A stretch of 22,030 nt of DNA from Actinomycetota bacterium (lineage in GTDB: Bacteria > Actinomycetota > Actinomycetes > Nanopelagicales > Nanopelagicaceae), in assembly GCA_016870855.1 (NCBI GenBank), contig VGAF01000010.1, positions 1 to 22,030 on the forward strand, read 5' to 3'. Made by a program: the position numbers and the translations under genes. Every line of letters starts with the position of its first letter. Position 1 is the first letter of the stretch. The notes beneath the pieces are model-generated. The model was not told the DNA's origin and did no database searches. It was given only the letters and a program-made list of their open reading frames with translations. Shown piece after piece: positions 7,062 through 14,613 of this stretch.

Positions 7062-8183
7062 CTGAGGATCGCTGCGATCGAGACTGAGCAGATCCGCGTC
7101 CCGCTCAATCGGGTTTATAAAGGCAGTCATTACAAGATGACGCATCGCTCCACCATCCTCACTCGCATCTATACCGATAACGGCAGCTTTGGTGAGGCGT
7201 ATGCTGGCGATGAAGATGCTGGGCTCGCTGAGATCGACAAGATCATCCATGAAGAAATCGCGCCAAAGATCTTTGGTGAAGATGCAACTGCAATCGAACG
7301 CTGCTGGGAATTAGCGCGTCCTGCTACTTGGGACATCTTGCGTGATCGAAGGCTTGGCCTAGTTGCCACAGCCTGCGTCGACTTAACGCTCTGGGATCTC
7401 TTCGCGCGCTCACTAAACGTTCCACTCTGGAAACTCTGGGGTGGTTATCGCAATGAGATTCCAGTAATCACAATCGGCGGTTACTACAACAGTGGTGTTA
7501 GCATCAAAGAGGAAGTTGAATCGCTCCTCGCACAAGAATTTGCTGGGGTAAAATTTAAGATTGGCGGCCTAACGCCTGTCGAAGATGCACTTCGTTTCAA
7601 AGAGGCGCGGCGCCATGGCGGCGAAGATTTCCGAATCGCTGTTGATGCTAATCAAGGTTATTCACTTGCCGATGCCATCAAGTTCTCGCATCTAGTCCAA
7701 GATGACAACCTGCTCTGGTTTGAAGAGCCCTGCCAATGGCAGAACGATAAGCGCGCGATGCGCGATGTTAGATATGCCGGCGGCGTCCCAGTCTGCGCGG
7801 GACAAACCGAATTCTCTGCTGCTGCCTGCCGCGATTTAATGGAAGTTGGCGCGATTGACTTCTGTAACTTTGATTCTTCTTGGTCCGGCGGACCCACTGA
7901 GTGGCGGCGCGCTGCTGCTACCGCAAGCCTTTATGACGTGCGGATGGCTCACCATGAAGAGCCACAGGCCGCATCCCACCTACTAGCGTCGATCCCACAT
8001 GGAACCTATCTTGAGTTCTTCCATCCAGAGCGCGATCCAATCTGGCATAACATGATTGCAAATCGCCCTAAATTGAAGAACGGCTACTTCAAACTAACTG
8101 ATGCGCCCGGCCTTGGTTGGGAATTAGATCGCGATTACATCGCGAAGTATCGAATCAATTCTCGCCGGAGCGAGCGCGCTTAA
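7062..8183 (+). CDS. Enolase-superfamily (mandelate racemase-like) protein, CTG start
   Basis: About 373 residues from the CTG at 7062 (alternative TTG at 7053 adds three). It has the full mandelate-racemase-type set: K164/K166 in VKFKIGG (K-x-K), D195 and N197 in VDANQGY, E221 in WFEEP, E250 in AGQTE, then CNFDSSW and the histidine pair H297/H298 in MAHHEE. Probably dehydrates or epimerises an acid sugar or similar hydroxy-acid with Mg2+ in the cytoplasm. It is clearly a paralogue of the protein at 17508-18626: both share VYKG/LYKG near residue 20, LWGG, IGGYY, DANQGY, FEEP, GPTEWRR and ASHLLAS-PHGTY. The two genes sit under matching operators. Transcribed alone, and its stop overlaps the convergent lyase gene by four bases. 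Confidence 0.87.
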   Translation: MRIAAIETEQIRVPLNRVYKGSHYKMTHRSTILTRIYTDNGSFGEAYAGDEDAGLAEIDKIIHEEIAPKIFGEDATAIERCWELARPATWDILRDRRLGLVATACVDLTLWDLFARSLNVPLWKLWGGYRNEIPVITIGGYYNSGVSIKEEVESLLAQEFAGVKFKIGGLTPVEDALRFKEARRHGGEDFRIAVDANQGYSLADAIKFSHLVQDDNLLWFEEPCQWQNDKRAMRDVRYAGGVPVCAGQTEFSAAACRDLMEVGAIDFCNFDSSWSGGPTEWRRAAATASLYDVRMAHHEEPQAASHLLASIPHGTYLEFFHPERDPIWHNMIANRPKLKNGYFKLTDAPGLGWELDRDYIAKYRINSRRSERA

Positions 8184-9073
8184 TTAAAGGCGTTGCTGCG
8201 CCGCAAGGTGCGCTGGGCGATCCGAAAACTTGCTTCGTCAACCATGGTTCCACCTAGGTTGATTGCGCCATCCTTGGTGAGCGCCGCTTCATACCTTGCT
8301 ACCAACTCACTTGCAGCTGCTGCTTCTTCTTTGGTTGGTGTGTAGATTCGATTGCAACTTTCAAGTTGATCTGGATGGATTACCCACTTGCCATCAAAGC
8401 CGAGGGCGCGACTTCTAAGTGCGCTAGCTTCAAATTTGTCTAAGTTGCGAAATTCGGCGACCGGGCCATCGAAAGCTAATTTTCCGGCTGACCGCGCCCC
8501 AACAATCACGTTGCAGAGCGCAAATTCAATAAGGCGAGCTGCGCTATCAAGTTCTCCAGTAGTCGCAACGCCAATATCGGCTAAGAAATCTAGCGGTCCA
8601 AAGGAGAGCGAGAGCACGCGCGGCTGGGCTGCAATCTCTGCGCAATTGACTAACCCAAGTGCGCTCTCAACTTGGGCATCAATACCAATCTCATTCTCCT
8701 TACTCACAGCGATCTTTGCTAAGTCCGCCGCAACCCGTCCAACTTCGCTAGCGCTGGCGCACTTAGGTAGAACTATTGAAGTTAGGCGCGGAGCAATTGC
8801 CGCGAGCGCTGCTATATCGTCGCCATACCAAGGCGTTCCAAGCGCATTGATTCGCACGCTCAGGATTGGCGCCTTAAAGCCGCTAGCTCCACTTAGCGCT
8901 CGAGTTAGAGCGGCGCGGGCCGCTTCTTTCTGGGCGGGCGCGACTGCATCTTCCCAATCGAAGAGGATCTGGTCGGCGGTGAGCGTCCGTGATTTTTCCA
9001 GCATCTTCTCGTTGCTTGCTGGAACGCAGATCAATGAGCGACGTAATTCAGAGGATTGACGCCCTATTGCCAC
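8180..9073 (-). CDS. CitE/HpcH-HpaI family CoA-ester lyase
   Basis: A 297-residue member of the citrate lyase beta/malyl-CoA lyase family. Key positions: D39-W-E-D42 (the usual DLEDAV has W for L), R74 in SVRINALGT (substrate carboxylate/CoA), metal ligands E136 in VESALG and D162 in GPLDFLADIG, and the C-terminal GKWVIHPDQ (228-236) block that closes over CoA. Likely cleaves or forms a malyl-CoA- or citramalyl-CoA-like ester. The start is the GTG at 9071-9073: there is no SD, but a TAGTGT -10 box sits six bases upstream, so a leaderless mRNA is predicted. It shares its control region with the divergent ceramidase-like gene. The class III CoA-transferase at 20940 could supply its CoA ester (inference). 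Confidence 0.87.
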   Translation of the reverse strand: MAIGRQSSELRRSLICVPASNEKMLEKSRTLTADQILFDWEDAVAPAQKEAARAALTRALSGASGFKAPILSVRINALGTPWYGDDIAALAAIAPRLTSIVLPKCASASEVGRVAADLAKIAVSKENEIGIDAQVESALGLVNCAEIAAQPRVLSLSFGPLDFLADIGVATTGELDSAARLIEFALCNVIVGARSAGKLAFDGPVAEFRNLDKFEASALRSRALGFDGKWVIHPDQLESCNRIYTPTKEEAAAASELVARYEAALTKDGAINLGGTMVDEASFRIAQRTLRRSNAFN

Positions 9074-9084
9074 TGTTTTACACT
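9056..9084 (+). promoter_or_regulatory. Promoter of ceramidase-like gene at 9124
   Basis: TTGACG (9056-9061), 17-base spacer, TACACT (9079-9084). The predicted start is near 9091, inside the operator at 9087-9100. This promoter overlaps the 5' end of the divergent lyase gene. Confidence 0.62.
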
Positions 9085-9109
9085 ACTAGAAACGTTTCCA
9101 ACGACTCAA
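9080..9109 (-). promoter_or_regulatory. Leaderless promoter of CitE-like lyase gene
   Basis: On the minus strand, TTGAGT (9109-9104), 18-base spacer, TAGTGT (9085-9080), then six bases to the GTG start at 9073. The operator sits inside the spacer, so one bound repressor would block both divergent promoters. Confidence 0.62.
9087..9100. promoter_or_regulatory. LacI-type operator 2 (core GAAACGTTTC)
   Basis: Perfect 10-base palindrome GAAACGTTTC at 9089-9098. On the minus strand it reads TGGAAACGTTTCTAG, so it carries the same TGGAAACG half-site as operators 1 and 3. It is the most symmetric of the three and lies between the divergent lyase and ceramidase-like genes. Confidence 0.75.
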
Positions 9110-9123
9110 CTTGGGGCCTCAAA

Positions 9124-10560
9124 ATGACGATTCTGCAAGCAGGCGCAGCGGTAGTAAACATCGATCCACCACTTCCATCTGATCCCCAGGGCTTTGTGCG
9201 GCGCGCGGTCGCAGTCCGCGATGCCCTTGATGAGACCGAGATTCGATGACTAGTTGTTGAACATGGAACCTACAAATTAGCGATACTCACCGCCGATCTG
9301 GCAAATATTGATTCTTATTTTGCAGATCGCATCCGCACCACAATCAATCTAACAACCGGTATTCCCTACGACAATATTCTTCTCAATGTCAGCCACTCGC
9401 ATGGTGGACTGTGGCCGCGCCAAAACCGCGAGAAGCTACATGGTGAGTTTGCCGCACTAACCCCAGCAGAAAACGCTTACTTTGAGAAGTTGCCCTATGA
9501 CTTTGCTAGTGCCACGGTAAAGGCAACGGCGCGATTGAAGCCAGTTCGAATATCTGGCGGAACTGGAACTGCGCCCGGAATTGCTGTAAACCGACGGGAG
9601 CGTACTAGCGATGGTCGAACCATCTTAGGTTGGAATAAAGAGAACTTTATCGATGAAGAAGTACCAACAATCCGAATCGATAGCCACGCTGGTGAAGCGA
9701 TTGCAACATTGGTTGGCTTTGGTTGCCACCCGGTATCGCTCGGCGGTGAAGTTCCTTACAGCGGTAGTGATTTCATCGGCCCACTCCGTAACCAAGTTGA
9801 ATTAATCCGCGGTGGTATCTGTCTCTTCCTTCAAGGCGCGGCTGGAAATGTTCTACCGCTGGAAGCTTTCCATGATCAACCTGGGCCTGAGATTGCGATG
9901 GGACACCGGTTAGGTCTCGAGGCGGTACATGCCGTAGTAGATGCTGAGCCGCGCGTTATTGAGATTGAGCGGATCGCATATGGATCTGTTACTCCAATCG
10001 CGTTGTATCGCAAACGCGCCATCACGCCACAACCACCACAACCAATCGCAACGCGGCGCAAAGTATTAGATCTACCGCTAAACCCACCACTTACCGTTGC
10101 CGAAATGGAGCGCGAATTGACTGAGAGGCGGGCGGATTTCGCTGCCAAGCAAGGCGCTGGCGCTGGGCGCGAGATTCTCAACCCAATTGGTTATCACATC
10201 TCTTGGTTAGAGCTGATTATTGAGTTATCAAAGCGCGGCCCCCTGCACACTTTCATTCCCGGTGAAATCTGGGCCGCGCGCCTTGGCGATGTCGCTGTGA
10301 TTGGAACCCCTGGTGAGCTCTTCACTGAGATTGGATATCAAGTCCGCAAAGCTTCACCATTTGCAACAACGATATTTGCTGGTTATTGCCAAGGCGTTCT
10401 GGGGTATGTCTCAACTCGAGCGGAGTATCCATTTGGTGGCTATGAACCAAGCGTCGCGCAACGCGGTTATGGGCATCCCGCACCCTTTGCGCCAGAAGCC
10501 GGTGAACTAATTGCAGCTGAGTGTATTGAGATGCTGAATGACCTACATCGCAGCTCTTAA
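9124..10560 (+). pseudogene. Neutral/alkaline ceramidase-domain protein interrupted by one in-frame TGA
   Basis: Apart from a TGA at 9247-9249 (codon 42), the frame is open for 479 codons from the ATG at 9124, close to the 481 residues of its paralogue at 10562-12007. Similarity continues on both sides of the stop: AGAAVVNIDPP before it, and LVVEHGTYKLAILTADLAN then NVSHSHGG (H92, H94) after it. Further landmarks are GFGCHPVSLGG (H at codon 202) and FLQGAAGNVLP (about 236-244), matching the neutral ceramidase N-terminal domain family. The TGA aligns with a Gly in the paralogue (GVVV), so GGA to TGA is a simple explanation. Downstream codons show no other damage, so this is a recent nonsense mutation, a readthrough case or a sequence error. 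No signal peptide. Promoter and operator are intact. Confidence 0.8.
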
Positions 10561-10561
10561 C

Positions 10562-12007
10562 CTACTTAACGGTTTGAAGCGCCTTGAGCGCTGCGCCAAC
10601 CGCCTCTTGTTCCGAATCTGGATGCCAGAGCGCCGGTAAGCAATAAACCTGGGGCAATAGATCTGGGAAGGCGTGGGTATTTGGCCACTTCCAACCATCT
10701 TTTGGAAAGTCTTCTTTCCGCGGTAGGTACATAATCGTTCCATTTGTGTAGCCGAGGACGAAAGTATCTGGCCAAGGAGAGTTTGCCTTGATCTGCTCGC
10801 CGGTTTCAAAGAAAGCCTCAACGCCAAGACCAACGAGAGCGACATCGCCAATCCGCAGCGCTTGCGCCATAAAGTCACAAGTTGGATTGGGCACGCTCAA
10901 TTGATCTAAGGTGTTCTGAGTCCAAGCAAGAATGGTCCGCGCTACTCGAATCTCCCAATTAAGCGCCTTACGTGCAATGCGATCAGCCAACTCCTTCTCC
11001 CACTTAGCTAGCTCTGCTTCCAAGACGCTCTTATCGGGAAGCGGTGAGAAGCGGAATGGGACGATCTCTTCGGCTCCCTTCAAAACCACTTCGGCATGGC
11101 CTTCAACCGCCCGCCATGGCTTGAAGAGAATATTGGGGACGTTATTCATTAGTACGCGATCGCGTTGGAAGCGATGGGTCTCAAGTGAGAGCGCGACGCG
11201 GACTACCTCTGCGCCAAGTGCGGTTCCCATCTTGTAGACCGATTCGGAGCAATCTTTCTCATATCCGATCCCAACTTTTGGGTTGATATTGCCGCCACAA
11301 CCTTGGAGGAAGAAGGCAAGGCCGCCCACTTTCTCTTTCACAAGGCGCTTTGCTGGCCCTGGGAAATCGGCAGAGAGAGTCGGTGATTGCGCGCCATTAA
11401 CAACGGGATGGCACGAGAAACGGAAGAGCGTTGCAATCGCTTTGCCGTGGAGATCATCAAAGCGGATTACGCCAACGCTATCGTCAACTGGGTGGCCGGG
11501 AACTTCGCCCAAGATATCTTGATTACCGTTCCATTCGCGGCGATAGATATTTAGATCGGCGCGCCCCCAAGCATGTGCCATACGAGCATCGCGCATCGAC
11601 TTGACCGCCTCCTTGGTGCAGCTAAGGAGTTTCGCTTTGAAGTTGTCGTAATAGTCCTTGACCAGCTTTGTTTCTGGAGTTTCAACATCACGCCCATAGT
11701 TTCCTACGCGCCCAAGACATGGTGCGCTGTGATTGTGGCTTAGGTTAAACATGACGTTGCCGCGCTTGACCTTTAGCTCAGTTGCTACAAGTTCTCTTAG
11801 CTCGGTCGCTTCTGGCGCAGAACAGTTACCTAAATCCGAAGAAACGATTGCTATTGTCTCGCCCTTTGAGCTAAGTACTACAACGCCTAGTTCGATATCT
11901 TCATCGATAGAGGCGATCGGTTCGGCAAAGAGTCGATAACCACCTTTGCTATAACCCATTGGTGGATTGATGTTTACTGTTGCTGCACCGACGCGTAATC
12001 CGCTCAT
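10562..12007 (-). CDS. Neutral/alkaline ceramidase-domain hydrolase (intact paralogue)
   Basis: A 481-residue protein related to the N-terminal zinc amidase domain of neutral ceramidases. Motifs: VGAATVNINPP (6-16), SHNHSAP (H91, H93), FSCHPVVNG (H200), a possible ligand D214 and FLQGCGGNINP (233-243). Secreted ceramidases are about 650-750 residues with a signal peptide and a C-terminal immunoglobulin-like domain. This protein has neither, so it is probably cytoplasmic and acts on some other amide or ester (inference). It is convergent with its interrupted paralogue, leaving one base between the stops. Its promoter (TTGACG-17-TACCGT, 12069-12041) has no GGAAACG operator, so it may be controlled separately. 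Confidence 0.82.
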   Translation of the reverse strand: MSGLRVGAATVNINPPMGYSKGGYRLFAEPIASIDEDIELGVVVLSSKGETIAIVSSDLGNCSAPEATELRELVATELKVKRGNVMFNLSHNHSAPCLGRVGNYGRDVETPETKLVKDYYDNFKAKLLSCTKEAVKSMRDARMAHAWGRADLNIYRREWNGNQDILGEVPGHPVDDSVGVIRFDDLHGKAIATLFRFSCHPVVNGAQSPTLSADFPGPAKRLVKEKVGGLAFFLQGCGGNINPKVGIGYEKDCSESVYKMGTALGAEVVRVALSLETHRFQRDRVLMNNVPNILFKPWRAVEGHAEVVLKGAEEIVPFRFSPLPDKSVLEAELAKWEKELADRIARKALNWEIRVARTILAWTQNTLDQLSVPNPTCDFMAQALRIGDVALVGLGVEAFFETGEQIKANSPWPDTFVLGYTNGTIMYLPRKEDFPKDGWKWPNTHAFPDLLPQVYCLPALWHPDSEQEAVGAALKALQTVK

Positions 12008-12040
12008 GATTTATCCATTTCTTTGATAGGCCTAATCGGA

Positions 12041-12069
12041 ACGGTATTACTCCGGCAATTGCGCGTCAA
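12041..12069 (-). promoter_or_regulatory. Promoter of intact ceramidase-like gene
   Basis: On the minus strand TTGACG (12069-12064), 17-base spacer, TACCGT (12046-12041). The leader to the ATG at 12007 is about 28 bases with only a weak A-rich SD. Confidence 0.6.
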
Positions 12070-12097
12070 TACTTTTTTTGCGACTGGAACTTCCCGG

Positions 12098-12116
12098 AAA
12101 AACAGCGAAAACCGCT
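12098..12116 (-). terminator. Weak intrinsic terminator after the small membrane protein gene
   Basis: Immediately after the TAG at 12119-12121 the minus strand reads AGCG-GTTTT-CGCT followed by GTTTTT. The stem is only four base pairs, so efficiency is doubtful, but the position and T-run fit a terminator. Confidence 0.35.
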
Positions 12117-12118
12117 AT

Positions 12119-12793
12119 CTATACAAAAATGGCAAGCGGCGGAAAGATAAAGAGCGCAGTAACGATCAGATATTGAGCCAGCCCATGCATCATCGCAATC
12201 GTCGCATTTGGGCCAAAGCGATAGTGATTGAAGGTAGACATAATCGATGTCATAACCGGGTACATCGCAAAAGCCCCGGAGTACCTTGGGCCAAGTTGGC
12301 TGGCAAAGCCGGTCACCGCGAATACAAGGGCAAGTGCTGAGGCGATTCGAACCCAGAGATCCCACTTTGGAGCGGTTGGCAAGACCTCGTTGCGATCATG
12401 TGGCGTGAAGGTCTTCATCAATACTGACCAGATAACGAGCCAGAGCGCGATTCCCACCCAGATATTTGATATCAGCGGCCCCAAGATCAATACGGAGATG
12501 AGATAGGTAGAAGTTGCGGCGGCAATACAGATCGGCCACGGCTTACTTTTTGCCAACTTGGTATAGGTAAAAATAAAGAAGAGAAGTCCAACTTGGCCTG
12601 CATATGTTCCGATTACCGCGTTATGGAAGAAATCGCGGCCGTGATCTAGATAGACCACGATCAAGATCGGCGTGACGATAAAGGGGACGGCCATAAAGAT
12701 TCCACCCCAGCGCGCGCCATATCGTTTCTGAATCACATAGGTGAGGATTATGAAGAGCGGTGCGAAGAGGAGTTTTACCGCAAGCGTGCTCAT
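12119..12793 (-). CDS. Small polytopic membrane protein with an internal duplication, function unknown
   Basis: A 224-residue, strongly hydrophobic protein with roughly six to seven membrane segments. I do not recognise a named family with certainty. Glycine/proline patterns recall small GlpM/DUF3147-like membrane proteins. Residues 25-73 and 167-215 align without gaps: YGARWGGIFMAVP with LGPRYSGAFAMYP, followed by VTPI/MTSI and a Gly-containing loop before the next helix. This is an ancient duplication of a helical unit. It begins 37 bases after the creatininase stop on the same strand, so co-transcription is likely. It is the only integral membrane protein in the window, and a role in moving the pathway's substrate or product is possible but unproven. 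Confidence 0.7.
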   Translation of the reverse strand: MSTLAVKLLFAPLFIILTYVIQKRYGARWGGIFMAVPFIVTPILIVVYLDHGRDFFHNAVIGTYAGQVGLLFFIFTYTKLAKSKPWPICIAAATSTYLISVLILGPLISNIWVGIALWLVIWSVLMKTFTPHDRNEVLPTAPKWDLWVRIASALALVFAVTGFASQLGPRYSGAFAMYPVMTSIMSTFNHYRFGPNATIAMMHGLAQYLIVTALFIFPPLAIFV

Positions 12794-12830
12794 AACCGCG
12801 CCAACCTACTCGCTTGCGATGGTAAATCGA

Positions 12831-13652
12831 TCAATATCGCGATGTGATTAGCTCCGCTTTACTGAGCTTTGCTAAATCTGAAACTACTTTGCTGCCGACT
12901 TCAACAGCAGCGTCAAATATGGTCTTTCCTTTCGCTGCAGTTGCTGGCATTGGGTCGCCAATCACGCCTTCCCGGGAATCGCGCTTTAAATCAAGCGGTA
13001 TTCCCAGGAAACCACCTTGGCGAAAATCAATGCATGACCAGGGCGTTTTTTCATCTGGAATATCGCTACGCAGCGCCTTCAAATCAACCGATTCTGGGCG
13101 GAGATGAAGGGCGAGTGAGGTCTCCATCTCGCAGGCATGCCCCATGCCACCGATAGAGGACTCACCAACCTTGACCAAGGTATCGCGGATGGATTGCCAA
13201 TATGAGTAAGCCGGGATTGAGATCCCAAGATCTTCGCTGAGTTGTGAGACGGTGGCTGTGATGATTCCGGCGTTGCCGCCATGCCCATTGATTATCAAGA
13301 AGCGATAGAAACCATGTGGCTTCAACGAACTCACTACATCTCGAATGATCTGAAAGAAGGTCTCATTACGTAGCGAGAGCGTTCCCGGAAAACCAAGATG
13401 ATGCGGTGATGTTCCCCACCAGATTGGCGGCAGAACTAGAGTGCGAGGCGAGCGAGATTCTTTGGCTATCGCGAGGGCGATTGCGTTGGCATTGAAGATA
13501 TCGGTATCAACGGGTAGGTGCGGCCCATGCTGCTCAATGGCGCCGGTAGGGATGATCAATAAACTCTCATCGCGGTCTAAACCGTCGATCTCCTTCCATG
13601 AGTGGAGCTGCCATTCGACGCGATCTCTTTGACTAGACATGGATTTCGACAT
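12831..13652 (-). CDS. Creatininase-family amidohydrolase
   Basis: A 273-residue member of the creatininase family, cytoplasmic dinuclear-metal amidohydrolases (creatininase, formamide hydrolase ArfB, MftE). Metal and catalytic residues are visible in IPTGAIEQHGPHLPVDTD (E40, H42, D51), NGHGGN (H124) and GHACEMETS (H172, E175). Length is normal. Likely opens a cyclic or linear amide. No mycofactocin precursor or radical SAM gene is nearby, so an MftE role is not supported. The ATG at 13650-13652 is six bases from a TAGACT -10 box (13664-13659) with no SD, predicting a leaderless mRNA. An alternative ATG four codons in has no better support. Confidence 0.88.
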   Translation of the reverse strand: MSKSMSSQRDRVEWQLHSWKEIDGLDRDESLLIIPTGAIEQHGPHLPVDTDIFNANAIALAIAKESRSPRTLVLPPIWWGTSPHHLGFPGTLSLRNETFFQIIRDVVSSLKPHGFYRFLIINGHGGNAGIITATVSQLSEDLGISIPAYSYWQSIRDTLVKVGESSIGGMGHACEMETSLALHLRPESVDLKALRSDIPDEKTPWSCIDFRQGGFLGIPLDLKRDSREGVIGDPMPATAAKGKTIFDAAVEVGSKVVSDLAKLSKAELITSRY

Positions 13653-13658
13653 GACGAG

Positions 13659-13690
13659 AGTCTATTCATTCTCGCTGCCAGTAATAGAGT
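13659..13690. promoter_or_regulatory. Back-to-back leaderless promoters of creatininase and phosphotriesterase-like genes
   Basis: Only 44 bases separate the divergent ATGs (13652 and 13697). Minus strand: TAGACT (13664-13659) then six bases to ATG. Plus strand: TAGAGT (13685-13690) then six bases to ATG. Neither has an SD or a good -35 box. The symmetry suggests both transcripts begin at their start codons. Confidence 0.55.
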
Positions 13691-13696
13691 TCTGAT

Positions 13697-14611
13697 ATGA
13701 AAAAAGTTGAGACAGTTTGTGGTCCAGTTCCGGTAACAGAGTTGGGTTTCGTGATGCCGCATGAGCATCTCTTGATCGATACCTATGATGTCCGGCGGAA
13801 TTCCGAAGGCGTGCTCTTAGAACTACCAACAATGATTGGTGAGGTCGCCGATTATGTGAGGGCAGGCGGGCGGACGATGGTGGAACAAACCATCTACGGA
13901 CTACATCCAGATCCAGAAGGTTTGCGGAAAATCTCCGAAGCAACCGGTGCGCATATCATCGCCGGTACCGGTTTCTATCACCAGCAGTATTACCCAGAAT
14001 GGTTAGATCACTGGAGCGTCGCTCAGATCGCCGAGCGGATGCATGGCCATATAACAAAGGGCTTTCCCGGAACCAATATCAAAGCCGGAATTATGGGTGA
14101 ACTGGGTACTCATCATCGCGGCGTAAAGCCTAATGAGAAGAAGGTTTTGCAAGCCGCTGCCCAGGTACAGCGGGAAACCGGCCGGCCGATTGGCACACAT
14201 GCGCTCTTTACTGAAGTTGGCGTCGAACAGCTAAACATCCTGGAGGAAGCTGGCGCTGATCTGGATATCACGGTGATTGGACATTGCGACACCAATCGCG
14301 ATCTCAATTACTCGCGCAAACTGCTCCATCGTGGCGTCTGGATTGCATATGACGCCGTTGGTCAGCTAGATAAGCAACGCGATGAGCGCCGTGCTGCATC
14401 GATCGCAACTCTGATCTCTGAGGGTTGGTTGAACCGGATCTTGATTAGTTGCGACATTGCTGGACGAACTCGGCTAACGATTCACGGTGGTGAGGGTTAT
14501 AAGTTCCTCATTACTAAGTTCTTGCCAATGCTCCGAAACGCGGGCGTGACCGAAGAGCAGATAAAGATCCTTACCGAGAGTAACCCGCAGACTTTCCTGG
14601 CTGGCAAATAG
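13697..14611 (+). CDS. Phosphotriesterase-family metal-dependent hydrolase (lactonase/esterase-like)
   Basis: A 304-residue amidohydrolase-superfamily TIM barrel of the phosphotriesterase type. Metal ligands: H22 and H24 (PHEHLL), E135 (MGELGTH) in the place where many homologues carry a carboxylated lysine, H168 (GTHA), H196 (IGHCD) and D253 (SCDIAG). The C-terminal ILTESNPQTFL block is typical. Glu as the bridging ligand is known in phosphotriesterase-homology proteins, and such enzymes often hydrolyse lactones, sugar lactone phosphates or esters rather than organophosphates. Cytoplasmic. Single-gene unit, predicted leaderless. It ends two bases before the convergent SDR. A lactonase step feeding the dehydratases would fit the island (inference). 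Confidence 0.87.
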   Translation: MKKVETVCGPVPVTELGFVMPHEHLLIDTYDVRRNSEGVLLELPTMIGEVADYVRAGGRTMVEQTIYGLHPDPEGLRKISEATGAHIIAGTGFYHQQYYPEWLDHWSVAQIAERMHGHITKGFPGTNIKAGIMGELGTHHRGVKPNEKKVLQAAAQVQRETGRPIGTHALFTEVGVEQLNILEEAGADLDITVIGHCDTNRDLNYSRKLLHRGVWIAYDAVGQLDKQRDERRAASIATLISEGWLNRILISCDIAGRTRLTIHGGEGYKFLITKFLPMLRNAGVTEEQIKILTESNPQTFLAGK

Positions 14612-14613
14612 CT

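Noticed and set aside
8388..9059. 223-codon open frame on the plus strand
   Set aside because: Antisense shadow of the CitE-like lyase gene; its translation is rich in Ser/Ala/Arg with no motif.
9247..9249. TGA as a selenocysteine codon or a genome-wide recoded TGA
   Set aside because: Paralogue has Gly, not Cys, at the site. No SelA/SelB genes are in view, and TGA ends several other genes here (for example at 2150 and 3724).
12084..12097. CTGGAACTTCCCGG as a further LacI-type operator
   Set aside because: It lacks the AAACG half-site and central CG, and lies upstream of the -35 box rather than at the promoter start.
12831..13652. Mycofactocin maturation peptidase MftE
   Set aside because: SDRs and a creatininase-family protein recall mycofactocin loci, but there is no MftA precursor, MftB or radical SAM gene.
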